Shown in pieces: positions 16,732 to 25,536 of a stretch of 50,833 nucleotides of DNA; position 1 is the first letter of the stretch, and each line of letters opens with the position of its first letter. The stretch spans positions 1-50,833 of the forward strand of contig CAJNDD010000013.1 in NCBI GenBank assembly GCA_905221435.1, read 5' to 3'. The notes under the pieces are model-generated. The model was not told the DNA's origin. It made no database searches and worked only from the letters and a program-made list of their open reading frames with translations. This DNA is from a bacterium. GTDB taxonomy: Bacteria > Bacillota > Bacilli > Lactobacillales > Streptococcaceae. The translations under genes and the position numbers were made by a program.

Positions 16732-19700
16732 AGGAAATTGAGATCCAGGGATTCAAGTCCTTTGCTGACAAGACCAAGGTCGTCTTTGATCAGGGTGTGA
16801 CAGCTGTCGTTGGACCAAATGGTTCTGGAAAGTCAAATATCACTGAAAGTCTGCGATGGGCCTTGGGAGAGTCCAGTATTAAGAGCCTTCGTGGTGGTAA
16901 GATGCCTGACGTTATCTTTGCTGGAACTGAAAGTCGTAAACCGCTCAATTATGCTTCGGTTGTCGTGACCTTGGATAATGAAGATGGCTTTATCAAGGAT
17001 GCAGGGCAAGTCATTAAGGTAGAACGCCATATCTATCGTAGTGGAGATAGCGAGTATCGAATTGATGGCAAGAAAGTCCGTCTGCGTGATGTGCATGACC
17101 TTTTCTTGGACACAGGTTTGGGACGGGATTCCTTCTCCATCATCTCTCAAGGGAAGGTTGAGGAAATTTTTAATTCCAAGCCTGAAGAACGCCGTGCCAT
17201 TTTTGAAGAAGCTGCTGGAGTTTTAAAGTACAAAACTCGAAGAAAAGAAACAGAGAGCAAACTGCAACAAACTCAAGACAATCTAGACCGCTTAGAGGAC
17301 ATTATCTATGAGTTGGACAATCAAATCAAGCCCTTAGCAAAACAAGCCGAGAATGCTCGTAAGTTTCTCGACTTGGATGGTCAACGCAAGGCTATTTACT
17401 TGGATGTACTTGTTGCCCAAATCAAGGACAACAAGGCTGAACTAGAGCTGACAGAAGAAGAAATTACGCAGGTTCAGGAACTCTTGACTAGCTATTACCA
17501 AAAGCGTGAAGAGTTAGAAGAGGAAAATCAAAGTCTTAAAAAGAAACGTCAGGATCTCCAAGCTGAAATGGCTAAAGACCAAGGGAGCTTAATGGATTTG
17601 ACTAGTTTGATCAGTGACTTAGAGCGAAAACTAGCCCTATCCAAACTGGAATCCGAGCAAGTAGCCCTCAATCAACAAGAAGCGCAAGCCCGTTTAGCGA
17701 CTCTGGAAGATAAGAGAAAGGCTCTAAGTAAGGAAAAGGCTGAAAAAGAAGCGAACTTGGAACAGTTAGAGAAAAGTCTAGCTGAAAACAACAAGGAACT
17801 CAATCGCCTAGAAGCAGAGTTGTTGGCATTTTCTGATGATCCTGACCAGATGATCGAGCTCTTGCGTGAACGTTTTGTGGCTCTTTTACAAGAAGAAGCG
17901 GATGTCTCAAACCAGTTGACCCGCATTGAGAATGAACTAGAGAACAGCCGTCAGTTATCTCAAAAACAAGCAGATCAACTTGAGAAACTGAAAGAACAAC
18001 TGGCTACAGCTAAAGAGAAGGCCAGTCAACAACAGGCTGAGCTTGAAACTGCCAAGGAGCAGGTTCAGAAATTATTGGCAGACTATCAAGCTAGTGCCAA
18101 GGAACAAGAGGAGCAGAAAGCTTCTTTCCAAGCCCAGCAGAGCCAACTCTTTGACCGTCTGGACAGTCTCAAAAATAAGCAGGCTCGAGCCCAGAGTTTG
18201 GAAAACATCCTAAGAAATCATAGTAACTTTTACGCGGGTGTTAAGAGTGTTCTTCAAGAAAAAGACCGTCTTGGTGGGATCGTTGGTGCAGTCAGTGAAC
18301 ATTTGACCTTTGATGTGCATTATCAAACTGCCCTAGAGATTGCGCTTGGAGCCAGCAGTCAGCATATCATCGTAGAAGATGAAAATGCGGCAACCAAGGC
18401 TATTGATTTCCTCAAACGTAACAGATCTGGTCGTGCGACCTTCCTTCCTTTGACAACGATTAAGGCGCGTACAATATCTAGTCAGAATCAAGATGCTATC
18501 GCTGCAAGTCCAGGATTTCTGGGAATGGCAGATGAGTTGGTGTCGTTTGACAAGAGATTAGAAGCCATTTTCAAGAACTTGCTAGCAACGACAGCAATTT
18601 TTGATACTGTAGAACATGCGCGTGCCGCAGCTCGTCAAGTTCGTTATCAGGTTCGTATGGTGACACTGGATGGGACAGAGTTGCGTACAGGTGGTTCCTA
18701 CGCGGGTGGTGCCAATCGTCAAAATAACAGTATTTTCATCAAGCCAGAGCTGGAGCAATTACAAAAAGAAATTGCTGAAGAAGAAGCTGACTTGCGGTCA
18801 GAAGAAGCGAGTTTGAAGACCTTGCAAGATGAGATGACGGTATTGGCAGAAAGGTTAGAAGCTATCAAATCTCAAGGTGAGCAAGCTCGTATTCAAGAGC
18901 AAGGTTTGTACCTCGCCTATCAACAAACCAATCAGCAGGTCGAAGAACTGGAAACGCTTTGGAAACTTCAAGAAGAGGAATTAAATCGTCTTTCTGAAGG
19001 AGATTGGCAAGCGGATAAGGAAAAATGCCAAGAGCGCCTTGCTACTATCGCCAGTGAAAAGCAAAATCTGGAAGCTGAGATTGAAGAAATTAAGTCTAAC
19101 AAAAATGCTATTCAAGAACGCTATCAAAACTTGCAGGAACAGATTTCTCAAGCGCGCTTGCTTAAGTCCGAACTGCAAGGACAAAAGCGATACGAAGTGA
19201 CTGATATTGAACGCTTAGGCAAGGAACTAGATAATCTTGATCTTGAGCAAGAGGAGATTCAGCGCCTCCTCCAAGAAAAGGTTAATAATCTTGAGAAAGT
19301 GGATACGGATTTGCTAAGTCAGCAGGAGGAAGAGGCCAAAACTCAGAAAGCCAATCTTCAACAAGGTCTGATTCGCAAGCAGTTTGAGTTGGATGATATA
19401 GAGGGTCAACTGGATGATATTGCCAGTCATTTGGATCAGGCGCGTCAGCAGAACGAAGAGTGGATTCGCAAACAAACACGTGCTGAAGCCAAGAAAGAAA
19501 AGGTCAGCGAACGCTTGCGCTATCTACAAGTTCAATTAACTGACCAGTACCAGATTAGCTATAATGAGGCGCTAGAAAAAGCGCATGAACTGGAAAATCT
19601 CACTCTGGCGGAGCAAGAGGTTAAGGATTTAGAGAAGGCTATTCGCTCGCTGGGTCCTGTCAACTTAGACGCTATTGACCAGTACGAAGAAGTTCACAGC

Positions 19701-20261
19701 CGTCTGGATTTCCTCAATAGCCAGCGTGATGATATTTTATCAGCGAAAAATCTGCTTCTTGAGACCATCACAGAGATGAATGATGAGGTTAAGGAACGCT
19801 TTAAATCAACCTTTGAGGCTATTCGTGAGTCCTTTAAAGTGACTTTCAAGCAGATGTTTGGCGGAGGTCAAGCAGACTTGATATTGACTGAGGGCGATCT
19901 TTTAACCGCTGGTGTGGAGATTTCTGTCCAACCTCCAGGTAAGAAGATTCAATCTCTCAACCTCATGAGTGGTGGGGAAAAAGCCCTATCAGCTCTGGCT
20001 TTGCTCTTCTCAATCATCCGAGTTAAGACTATTCCTTTCGTTATCTTGGACGAGGTAGAGGCGGCGCTGGACGAAGCCAATGTTAAACGTTTTGGGGATT
20101 ACCTCAACCGCTTTGACAAGGATAGTCAGTTTATCGTTGTAACCCACCGTAAGGGGACGATGGCGGCAGCGGACTCTATCTATGGAGTTACCATGCAAGA
20201 ATCAGGTGTTTCTAAGATTGTTTCCGTTAAATTAAAAGATTTGGAAGAAACAATAGACTAG
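16722..20261 (+). CDS. smc: Chromosome segregation protein SMC
   Basis: ATPase of the SMC-ScpAB condensin complex that organises and separates chromosomes. The 1179 residues have Walker [10 protein letters not shown] (31-39), a long Glu/Gln/Lys-rich coiled coil to about 500, and a hinge at about 510-665 (GVVGAV-like core [17 protein letters not shown]). A second coiled coil follows, and then the C-terminal head with [16 protein letters not shown] and Walker [17 protein letters not shown]. Full length and intact. Translation is likely coupled to rnc. A strong terminator follows. Confidence 0.97.
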   Translation: MYLKEIEIQGFKSFADKTKVVFDQGVTAVVGPNGSGKSNITESLRWALGESSIKSLRGGKMPDVIFAGTESRKPLNYASVVVTLDNEDGFIKDAGQVIKVERHIYRSGDSEYRIDGKKVRLRDVHDLFLDTGLGRDSFSIISQGKVEEIFNSKPEERRAIFEEAAGVLKYKTRRKETESKLQQTQDNLDRLEDIIYELDNQIKPLAKQAENARKFLDLDGQRKAIYLDVLVAQIKDNKAELELTEEEITQVQELLTSYYQKREELEEENQSLKKKRQDLQAEMAKDQGSLMDLTSLISDLERKLALSKLESEQVALNQQEAQARLATLEDKRKALSKEKAEKEANLEQLEKSLAENNKELNRLEAELLAFSDDPDQMIELLRERFVALLQEEADVSNQLTRIENELENSRQLSQKQADQLEKLKEQLATAKEKASQQQAELETAKEQVQKLLADYQASAKEQEEQKASFQAQQSQLFDRLDSLKNKQARAQSLENILRNHSNFYAGVKSVLQEKDRLGGIVGAVSEHLTFDVHYQTALEIALGASSQHIIVEDENAATKAIDFLKRNRSGRATFLPLTTIKARTISSQNQDAIAASPGFLGMADELVSFDKRLEAIFKNLLATTAIFDTVEHARAAARQVRYQVRMVTLDGTELRTGGSYAGGANRQNNSIFIKPELEQLQKEIAEEEADLRSEEASLKTLQDEMTVLAERLEAIKSQGEQARIQEQGLYLAYQQTNQQVEELETLWKLQEEELNRLSEGDWQADKEKCQERLATIASEKQNLEAEIEEIKSNKNAIQERYQNLQEQISQARLLKSELQGQKRYEVTDIERLGKELDNLDLEQEEIQRLLQEKVNNLEKVDTDLLSQQEEEAKTQKANLQQGLIRKQFELDDIEGQLDDIASHLDQARQQNEEWIRKQTRAEAKKEKVSERLRYLQVQLTDQYQISYNEALEKAHELENLTLAEQEVKDLEKAIRSLGPVNLDAIDQYEEVHSRLDFLNSQRDDILSAKNLLLETITEMNDEVKERFKSTFEAIRESFKVTFKQMFGGGQADLILTEGDLLTAGVEISVQPPGKKIQSLNLMSGGEKALSALALLFSIIRVKTIPFVILDEVEAALDEANVKRFGDYLNRFDKDSQFIVVTHRKGTMAAADSIYGVTMQESGVSKIVSVKLKDLEETID

Positions 20262-20271
20262 TTACCAAACG

Positions 20272-20300
20272 ATAGCATCTCTTAGGAGGTGCTATTTTTT
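20272..20300 (+). terminator. Terminator of rnc-smc
   Basis: ATAGCATCTC pairs with GAGGTGCTAT around TTAG and runs into TTTTT, just after the smc stop. Confidence 0.9.
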
Positions 20301-20389
20301 AAAACTAAAGCCCTAAATTTTCTCTTACGGTCAGTTCAGGCGCAAAAAACGACATTTGGGATTTCCTCTTAGCGAAAAGACTTGCTCTA

Positions 20390-20398
20390 TGATATAAT
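20390..20398 (+). promoter_or_regulatory. Extended -10 promoter giving a leaderless ribF mRNA
   Basis: TGATATAAT spans 20390-20398 and the ribF ATG begins at 20405, where transcription would be expected to start. There is no Shine-Dalgarno between them. Confidence 0.65.
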
Positions 20399-20404
20399 AG
20401 TTTC

Positions 20405-21355
20405 ATGATTACAACAGTACCTATTAAGAACGAAAAAGATATTGCAGTACCGAGTAAAACAGTCCTTGTACTAGGTTATTTTGATGGCATCCACAAGGGG
20501 CATCAGAAACTTTTTGAAGTGGCCAGTAAGGCTTCTATGAAGGATTATCTGCCAGTTGTCGTGATGACCTTTACAGAGTCGCCAAAACTTGCCTTACAAC
20601 CTTACCAACCTGAGCTCATGCTCCATATCGTCAATCACGAGGAACGTGAGCACAAGATGAAGTGGCACGGAGTAGAGGCTCTTTTCTTACTTGACTTTAG
20701 TAGCAAATTTGCTAGTTTAACGGGTCAAGAATTCTTTGATACCTATGTTCGAGCTTTAAAACCAGCGATTATTGTAGCAGGATTTGACTATACCTTTGGT
20801 TCAGATAAGAAAACTGCGGATGACCTGAAGGATTATTTTGATGGAGAGATCATCATTGTTCCTCCGGTCGAGGACGAAAAGGGCAAGATTAGTTCTACAC
20901 GGATTCGTCAGGCAATTCTTGATGGAGATGTAAAGGAAGTCAATCATCTGCTCGGCACTCCGCTCCCATCTCGTGGGATGGTCGTTCATGGAAATGCTCG
21001 TGGGCGTACTATCGGTTATCCAACAGCCAATCTGGTCCTAAGAGATCGAACCTATATGCCAGCAGACGGTGTATACGTAGTCGATGTTGAGGTGCAACGT
21101 CAGAGATATCGTGGCATGGCGAGCGTCGGTAAAAATGTCACCTTTGATGGTGAAGAACCACGCTTTGAGGTTAATATCTTCGACTTTTCAGACGATATTT
21201 ACGGTGAGACAGTTATGGTCTACTGGCTGGATCGTGTCCGCGATATGGTCAAATTTGACTCCGTAGAGGAACTAGTAGACCAACTCCAGAAAGACGAAGA
21301 GATTGCTCGGAACTGGAAGGATGGAGAGTCTATCATTCAAGAGTCTCAGGTATAG
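20405..21355 (+). CDS. ribF: Bifunctional riboflavin kinase/FAD synthetase
   Basis: Makes FMN from riboflavin and FAD from FMN. The 316-residue protein has the nucleotidyltransferase domain first (GYFDGIHKGH at 24-33, FDYTFGSDKK, SSTRIRQAI) and the riboflavin kinase domain second (GRTIGYPTANL, FDGEEPRFEVNIFDF). The conserved fold starts about 20 residues in, so ATG 20405 is the natural start, although it has no Shine-Dalgarno and the -10 is only six bases away. A terminator lies about 95 bp downstream. Its position after smc differs from what I recall for pneumococcus. Confidence 0.95.
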   Translation: MITTVPIKNEKDIAVPSKTVLVLGYFDGIHKGHQKLFEVASKASMKDYLPVVVMTFTESPKLALQPYQPELMLHIVNHEEREHKMKWHGVEALFLLDFSSKFASLTGQEFFDTYVRALKPAIIVAGFDYTFGSDKKTADDLKDYFDGEIIIVPPVEDEKGKISSTRIRQAILDGDVKEVNHLLGTPLPSRGMVVHGNARGRTIGYPTANLVLRDRTYMPADGVYVVDVEVQRQRYRGMASVGKNVTFDGEEPRFEVNIFDFSDDIYGETVMVYWLDRVRDMVKFDSVEELVDQLQKDEEIARNWKDGESIIQESQV

Positions 21356-21449
21356 AAAACATCTGAAAATCTACTAGAAGGATTAGTTGTTTTGGTGCTA
21401 GTTTTGAGAGTTGCTCATAAATTTATAGAGGAAATAGTACCCTAAAAGG

Positions 21450-21485
21450 AGACTGTAAGTATTTTGTAATTCTTACAGTCTTTTT
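21450..21485 (+). terminator. Terminator after ribF
   Basis: AGACTGTAAG pairs with CTTACAGTCT (10 bp) and is followed by TTTTC. The 277-bp ribF-lipoprotein gap also holds TATAAT at 21499-21504, a likely -10 for the lipoprotein gene. Confidence 0.85.
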
Positions 21486-21553
21486 CTTGCTAATATAGTA
21501 TAATATAGTTAATAGGTTTGAATCCTTGTTCTACAAATTACTCATATTTCTAG

Positions 21554-21598
21554 TAGAGAATGAATTATTCTTCTTAGCTGTATATAATTCATTCTCTA
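21554..21598. repeat. 15-bp perfect inverted repeat in the lipoprotein leader
   Basis: TAGAGAATGAATTAT and ATAATTCATTCTCTA are exact complements separated by 15 nt. No T run follows, so it is not a standard terminator. It ends 34 bp before the lipoprotein ATG and could be an operator or an mRNA 5' stem. Confidence 0.7.
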
Positions 21599-21632
21599 AA
21601 TTACTAGTTAAAAATTCAAAAAGGAGAATTGC

Positions 21633-22508
21633 ATGAAACAAACGAGAAAAGTAGTAGCCTTGGGATTGTGTTTGCCCTTATTTCTTGGATTGGCTACTTG
21701 TCAGCAAAATAATACAAGCACTGACGCTACAAATCAGACACAGACCAGCTCAGATAGAGTTCCTTGGACGGCTTCATATTCCAATCTAAACGGTCAAGTC
21801 AGTACCGAAGAGGTCAAATCTCTCTTATCAGCTCACTTGGATCCAAATAGTGTTGAGGCATTTTTCAATCTTGTTACAGACTATAATGCGACTGTCGGGT
21901 CTACTGGCTTAAGTGGTGATTTTACCTCCTTTACAAAAACAGAATACGACGTAGAGAAAATCAGCAATCTCTGGAATCAAAAAAAGGGTGACTTTGTCGG
22001 GACCAACTGCCGTATTAATAGCTATGCGCTCTTGAAAAATTCGGTCACAATTCCAAAACTTGAAAAGAATGATCAGCTACTTTTTGTGGATAACGACGCT
22101 ATCGATAAGGGAAAAGTATTTGATGCAAAAGATAAGGAAGAGTTTGATATTCTATTTTCTAGGGTGGAGACGGAAGCAACGACGGATGTAAAAGTTCACG
22201 CGCAGAAGATGGAGAAATTCTTCTCCCAATTTCAATTCAATGACAAAGCTCGAATGTTGTCTGTTGTGTTGCATGATAATTTGGATGGAGAGTATCTTTT
22301 TGTCGGACACGTTGGTGTTTTAGTGCCAGCTGATGATGGTTTCTTATTTGTAGAGAAACTGACTTTTGAAGAACCTTATCAAGCCATTAAGTTTGCGAGC
22401 AAGGAAGATTGTTACAAGTATCTATCCACCAAATATTCGGATTACACAGGTGACGGCCTAGCTAAGCCTTTCATCATGGATAATGAAAAGTGGATTGAAG
22501 GTTATTAA
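21633..22508 (+). CDS. DUF4300-like lipoprotein
   Basis: A 291-residue exported lipoprotein: Lys/Arg-rich start, hydrophobic stretch, and lipobox LATC with the lipidated Cys at residue 23. A Ser/Thr/Gln/Asn-rich linker follows. The mature part (WTASYSNLNGQVSTEEVKSLL..., GTNCRINSYALLKN, LFVGHVGVLVPADDGFLFVEKL) resembles the DUF4300 family found in streptococci; no enzymatic role is known to me. The conserved Cys and His (NCRINSY, GHVGVL) hint at a papain/NlpC-like arrangement, which is only a guess. AAAGGAGAA precedes ATG 21633. Confidence 0.75.
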   Translation: MKQTRKVVALGLCLPLFLGLATCQQNNTSTDATNQTQTSSDRVPWTASYSNLNGQVSTEEVKSLLSAHLDPNSVEAFFNLVTDYNATVGSTGLSGDFTSFTKTEYDVEKISNLWNQKKGDFVGTNCRINSYALLKNSVTIPKLEKNDQLLFVDNDAIDKGKVFDAKDKEEFDILFSRVETEATTDVKVHAQKMEKFFSQFQFNDKARMLSVVLHDNLDGEYLFVGHVGVLVPADDGFLFVEKLTFEEPYQAIKFASKEDCYKYLSTKYSDYTGDGLAKPFIMDNEKWIEGY

Positions 22509-22519
22509 GCTAGGACAAA

Positions 22520-22588
22520 TTGGAAACAGTAATAGCGCTTTTAGTTGTCATTCTTATCGGATTCTGGGCTGTAAACATTAGTCTGTGA
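22520..22588 (+). CDS. Possible 22-aa membrane microprotein
   Basis: A TTG-started ORF reads LETVIALLVVILIGFWAVN followed by three residues and TGA: one hydrophobic helix. AGGA lies only four bases upstream, which is close for a Shine-Dalgarno. It follows the lipoprotein stop by 11 bases. It may be a true small protein, the remnant of a larger one, or chance; support is weak. Confidence 0.25.
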   Translation: METVIALLVVILIGFWAVNISL

Positions 22589-22682
22589 AGCGACAGAAGA
22601 AGAGAAGTAGAATTTTTTGTGACATATCTACAACAATTGCTTTTTAGAACCTCAATATTAAATGTCATTAACATAATATAAA

Positions 22683-22712
22683 TTGAGTGTTATTCGTAAT
22701 TTAGCATATTCT
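22683..22712 (+). promoter_or_regulatory. Possible promoter of the KAP NTPase gene
   Basis: TTGAGT (22683-22688), 18 bp, TATTCT (22707-22712) in an AT-rich stretch where chance matches are common. Confidence 0.35.
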
Positions 22713-22739
22713 ATATAAAATATTTTGAAAGGAAATTAT

Positions 22740-24533
22740 ATGTACAATACATTTTCTGATATTCCAACTGTAAAAGACGAATTTATGATTGACGAGTATA
22801 TTCTTGGATTATCAAACTTTATTACTGGATGCGAGACTCCTTTAACACTAGCTATTCAAGGCGATTGGGGGACCGGAAAAACCAGTATTATGTATCAAGT
22901 TGAGGAAAAACTTAAAGAAAAATCGTCAAGTAATTCAAAAAGAAAAATTAAAACAATATTTTTTAATACTTGGCAATATTCACAATTTGATATGGATAAG
23001 AATTTAGCAGTCACGTTAATTACAGATTTAATTGATGAATTAGAAGTAACGGATGTAAATAAAAGAGAGAACTTTAAAAAATCTTTGGCAGTTATTACAA
23101 AAAGTATGGAATATCTTAAACTAGATTTTGGTATCTTAAATATTGAAAAAATTAATGATCAACTTCTAAAATTAATAAGCAATGAAGAAAAAGCTAATAA
23201 TTTAAAAAATCTGAAACAAAATCTACAAAGTATCATTGATGACTCTATCAAAGAAAATAATTATGAAAAGATAGTAATTTTCATTGATGACCTTGACAGA
23301 TTAGTCCCCAAAAAAGCGATTGAATTCTTAGAAATTTTAAAACTTTTCTTAGATTGCAGAAATTGTGTCTTTGTTTTAGCTATTGATTATAATGTTGTTT
23401 TAAGAGGAATAAAAAGTAAGTATGGTGATGATTTGGACAACGAAAAGGGAAAAGCTTTTTTTGAGAAAATAATTCAAGTACCTTTTACTGTACCTGTTGC
23501 AAATTATCATATGGAGAATTTTGTTAATGTCTCTTTGGAAAAACTTAATTTTTATTTTAATGATGACGTTACAAAGAATGTAACTCAATTAATTAGAGAC
23601 TCAATCGGAAATAATCCTCGCAGTGTTAACAGATTATTCAATTCTGTCAGTCTTTTAATGCATATTATAAACCCAAATAATGAGTTAGAAAATGATGATA
23701 AATTACTAATCATAGCTACAGTATGTTTTCAATTACGATTTGATGAAGCTTATGACTATTTATTAACTTCATATAATAACAGTCCCGAAGATTCTGAAGA
23801 AACTAAATATTTTCTCATTGATTTACTTGAAAATTCATTTGAAATACCTGACGATGCTGATTATAATTCCCTCGTGTCTCGCTACGGTATCTTTAGTTTT
23901 AAAAACCAAAAGGAATTAGAATCTTTCAGAAAATTTTTTAATACTTTGAAATTATTGCTTAAATATAATGTTGATAAACTAGAAGTTGAAGAATTCGAAA
24001 ATTTGATGAAAAGAATGATCTCTTCAAACACAATTTCAACCGGAAACTTTGATATAGATATAAATAAAACCTCAACTCAAAATCATTCACCGAATGAAGA
24101 TGTTCAATTCGTTATTCGCAAATTATTTAATACACTGGTTAATACTAATCATTTCGATCTTTCGAAACCAGAGTATTTTGGAAAAGAGAAGAAGGAAGAA
24201 CGCGAAATGCCAATTTCATTAGATTTTATAAAGATAGCTAATGAATATAATATAGTTCGATTAACACAAGGAAAAGGACAAGGATTAAATATTTACTCTC
24301 AAAATAATAAATCGAACTCAATTTATATATCGGGTGATACTTATGGAAATATAAATAATGATGGTATACAAATCTATGTTAATAAGAAACTAATAGGAAA
24401 GATTAATAGAAACACATATAAACATTTTAAAGCTAAAATGTTACGACAGAATCTCCAAAAATATGACGAATTTGAAAAAATTTTTTTAAGTGATTTTTCA
24501 AGGCTCTTAGAGGATGCCAAAAAATATTTTTAG
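22740..24533 (+). CDS. KAP-family P-loop NTPase
   Basis: A 597-residue KAP-type STAND-like NTPase. Walker A is GDWGTGKTS (41-49), FFNTWQY (74-80) matches the KAP FNxW motif, and Walker B is IVIFIDDLDR (178-187), followed by a helical sensor region with NNPRSVNRLFNSV. No clear membrane insertion is seen, unlike many KAP proteins. The C-terminal ~90 residues form a distinct part not recognised. KAP NTPases occur in several antiphage systems, but a stand-alone function here is unknown. ATG 22740 is preceded by AAAGGA (about 22728-22733), so the TTG at 22725 is rejected. The gene is visibly more AT-rich than its neighbours, which suggests acquisition. Confidence 0.85.
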   Translation: MYNTFSDIPTVKDEFMIDEYILGLSNFITGCETPLTLAIQGDWGTGKTSIMYQVEEKLKEKSSSNSKRKIKTIFFNTWQYSQFDMDKNLAVTLITDLIDELEVTDVNKRENFKKSLAVITKSMEYLKLDFGILNIEKINDQLLKLISNEEKANNLKNLKQNLQSIIDDSIKENNYEKIVIFIDDLDRLVPKKAIEFLEILKLFLDCRNCVFVLAIDYNVVLRGIKSKYGDDLDNEKGKAFFEKIIQVPFTVPVANYHMENFVNVSLEKLNFYFNDDVTKNVTQLIRDSIGNNPRSVNRLFNSVSLLMHIINPNNELENDDKLLIIATVCFQLRFDEAYDYLLTSYNNSPEDSEETKYFLIDLLENSFEIPDDADYNSLVSRYGIFSFKNQKELESFRKFFNTLKLLLKYNVDKLEVEEFENLMKRMISSNTISTGNFDIDINKTSTQNHSPNEDVQFVIRKLFNTLVNTNHFDLSKPEYFGKEKKEEREMPISLDFIKIANEYNIVRLTQGKGQGLNIYSQNNKSNSIYISGDTYGNINNDGIQIYVNKKLIGKINRNTYKHFKAKMLRQNLQKYDEFEKIFLSDFSRLLEDAKKYF

Positions 24534-24676
24534 CTTTTTAGTGCTTTTTGATTTCACTAGTTGACTAAACGATGAAATCTCATTATTGAGCATATCTTAC
24601 AAAATTTATTCTGTGTAGTTTTTCTCTCATTGGTATATAATTTACCATAGAAATATTTTTAGATAGGAGAAGGCTA

Positions 24677-24988
24677 ATGAAATTAAAAGACTTTACTGAA
24701 AAAGAACAAGAGATGATTAAGCAAGGACTAACAACTTCTGAGATTAGTGATAAGGAAACAGCGGCTAAAATACTAGATTTGGTTCCCCAAGAGTGGATCA
24801 AGCGCATCCCCTTTTTCGTGCGAAAACACGCTACAACTCGGACAATAAAGCGTATTTCTGTCGAACATCCAGAGCTCTACGCAGTAGCCAAAAGAAGTAG
24901 TGAGATTCCTGAGAAGGAACGAGAAGAATTGCGCAAAATCATTACAGACATTTTTCAGGAAAAAATGAATAAGCATAAGATTAAATAA
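24677..24988 (+). CDS. Hypothetical 103-aa charged helical protein
   Basis: Not recognised. The protein is rich in Lys/Glu and predicted mostly helical, with no signal peptide, membrane segment or Cys. The middle part WIKRIPFFVRKHATTRTIKR is basic. AGGAGA sits about eight bases before the ATG and TATAAT lies at 24636-24641, so it looks like an independently expressed gene. Its composition is closer to the core genome than to the KAP gene before it, so the two are probably not one system. A hairpin follows the stop. Confidence 0.6.
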   Translation: MKLKDFTEKEQEMIKQGLTTSEISDKETAAKILDLVPQEWIKRIPFFVRKHATTRTIKRISVEHPELYAVAKRSSEIPEKEREELRKIITDIFQEKMNKHKIK

Positions 24989-24993
24989 TCTTG

Positions 24994-25020
24994 AAATGAA
25001 CTAAAAAAATTAGTTCATTT
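24994..25020. terminator. Hairpin after the 103-aa gene
   Basis: AAATGAACTA pairs perfectly with TAGTTCATTT around an A-rich 7-nt loop. The T run on the plus strand is short, so it is a modest terminator. Confidence 0.6.
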
Positions 25021-25082
25021 TATAATCGTTTTCAGTTTGTTAAACATGAACTTTTTGGTAGCAATTTAACTATTCACGAACA

Positions 25083-25097
25083 AAATTTAAGAAAATT
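25083..25097 (+). promoter_or_regulatory. CodY-like box upstream of the speA promoter
   Basis: AAATTTAAGAAAATT matches AATTTTCWGAAAATT at 13 of 15 positions and ends 12 bp before the -35, the same placement as the leu CodY box in this window. Confidence 0.5.
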
Positions 25098-25109
25098 CAA
25101 AAAAGGTAC

Positions 25110-25138
25110 TTTACAAGCTCTTGTAAACATGATATAGT
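25110..25138 (+). promoter_or_regulatory. Promoter with overlapping dyad operator for the speA leader RNA
   Basis: TTTACA (25110-25115), 17 bp, TATAGT (25133-25138) with TGA directly before it. The dyad TTTACAAG-CT-CTTGTAAA (25110-25127) covers the -35 and spacer, the position of a repressor operator; the regulator is unknown. Predicted start near 25145. Confidence 0.75.
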
Positions 25139-25144
25139 TATAAG

Positions 25145-25471
25145 GCTTAGAAAATGAGAAGATGTTTTCTAGTAAATATAAACCCGAGTAAAAAATGCCT
25201 ACGGACAGGCAGGGTTGAATGCCGAAGCGTGGTTGAAAAGCCACATTATTGATAGGGTTAAAAGCCTACTTTTATAAGTTGATGTTAGGACACTTGTCCT
25301 AATTCATAAATTTTAGTGTGGTGAAAGCACACGTCATCTTGTGAAACGATCAATAAAGTACGTAATATTTGCTACTAGAGAGTTAGGAAACATCGGGAAC
25401 AGACATACTCAACAGAAACCAAAATAAACACGTCAGAAGATTGCAGAGCAGGTGAAAACCTGCTCTTTTTT
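25145..25471 (+). ncRNA. Large hairpin-rich leader RNA or sRNA upstream of speA (unassigned)
   Basis: About 327 nt between a good promoter and a strong terminator. Clear helices are: TAGAAAAT/GTTTTCTA (25148-25155 with 25164-25171); AACCC (25181) with GGGTT at 25212 or 25255; TGCCT/AGGCA (25196, 25207); GTGGTT-GAAA-AGCCAC (25229-25244, GNRA loop); TTAGGAC-ACTT-GTCCTAA (25285-25302); GTGTG/CACAC (25316, 25328); and the terminator stem, also with a GAAA loop. GCAGG near 25209 could pair with CCTGC of the terminator, suggesting an attenuator. I compared it from memory with RNase P, tmRNA, 6S, T-box, lysine, M-box and cobalamin RNAs and saw no match. It fills most of the 548-bp gap between 24988 and 25537. 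Confidence 0.6.
25445..25471 (+). terminator. Strong terminator between the leader RNA and speA
   Basis: AGAGCAGGT-GAAA-ACCTGCTCT is a perfect 9-bp stem with a GNRA loop and six T. No second promoter is obvious in the 65 bp to speA, so read-through must occur for the operon to be expressed. Confidence 0.9.
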
Positions 25472-25536
25472 CATAAGTCAACCTTTGGTCGCCCTCACCA
25501 TTTTGAGGAGCTAAAAATACGGTTAAGGAGTATGTT

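Noticed and set aside
22725..22739. TTG start for the KAP gene
   Set aside because: AAAGGA just downstream is the Shine-Dalgarno for ATG 22740, so TTG 22725 would lie before its own binding site.
25145..25471. RNase P RNA, tmRNA, 6S RNA, M-box, lysine or cobalamin riboswitch
   Set aside because: GCCGAAG and ACGGACAGGCA looked briefly like pieces of known RNAs, but the core conserved segments of those families, as I remember them, are absent. This is recall, not a search.
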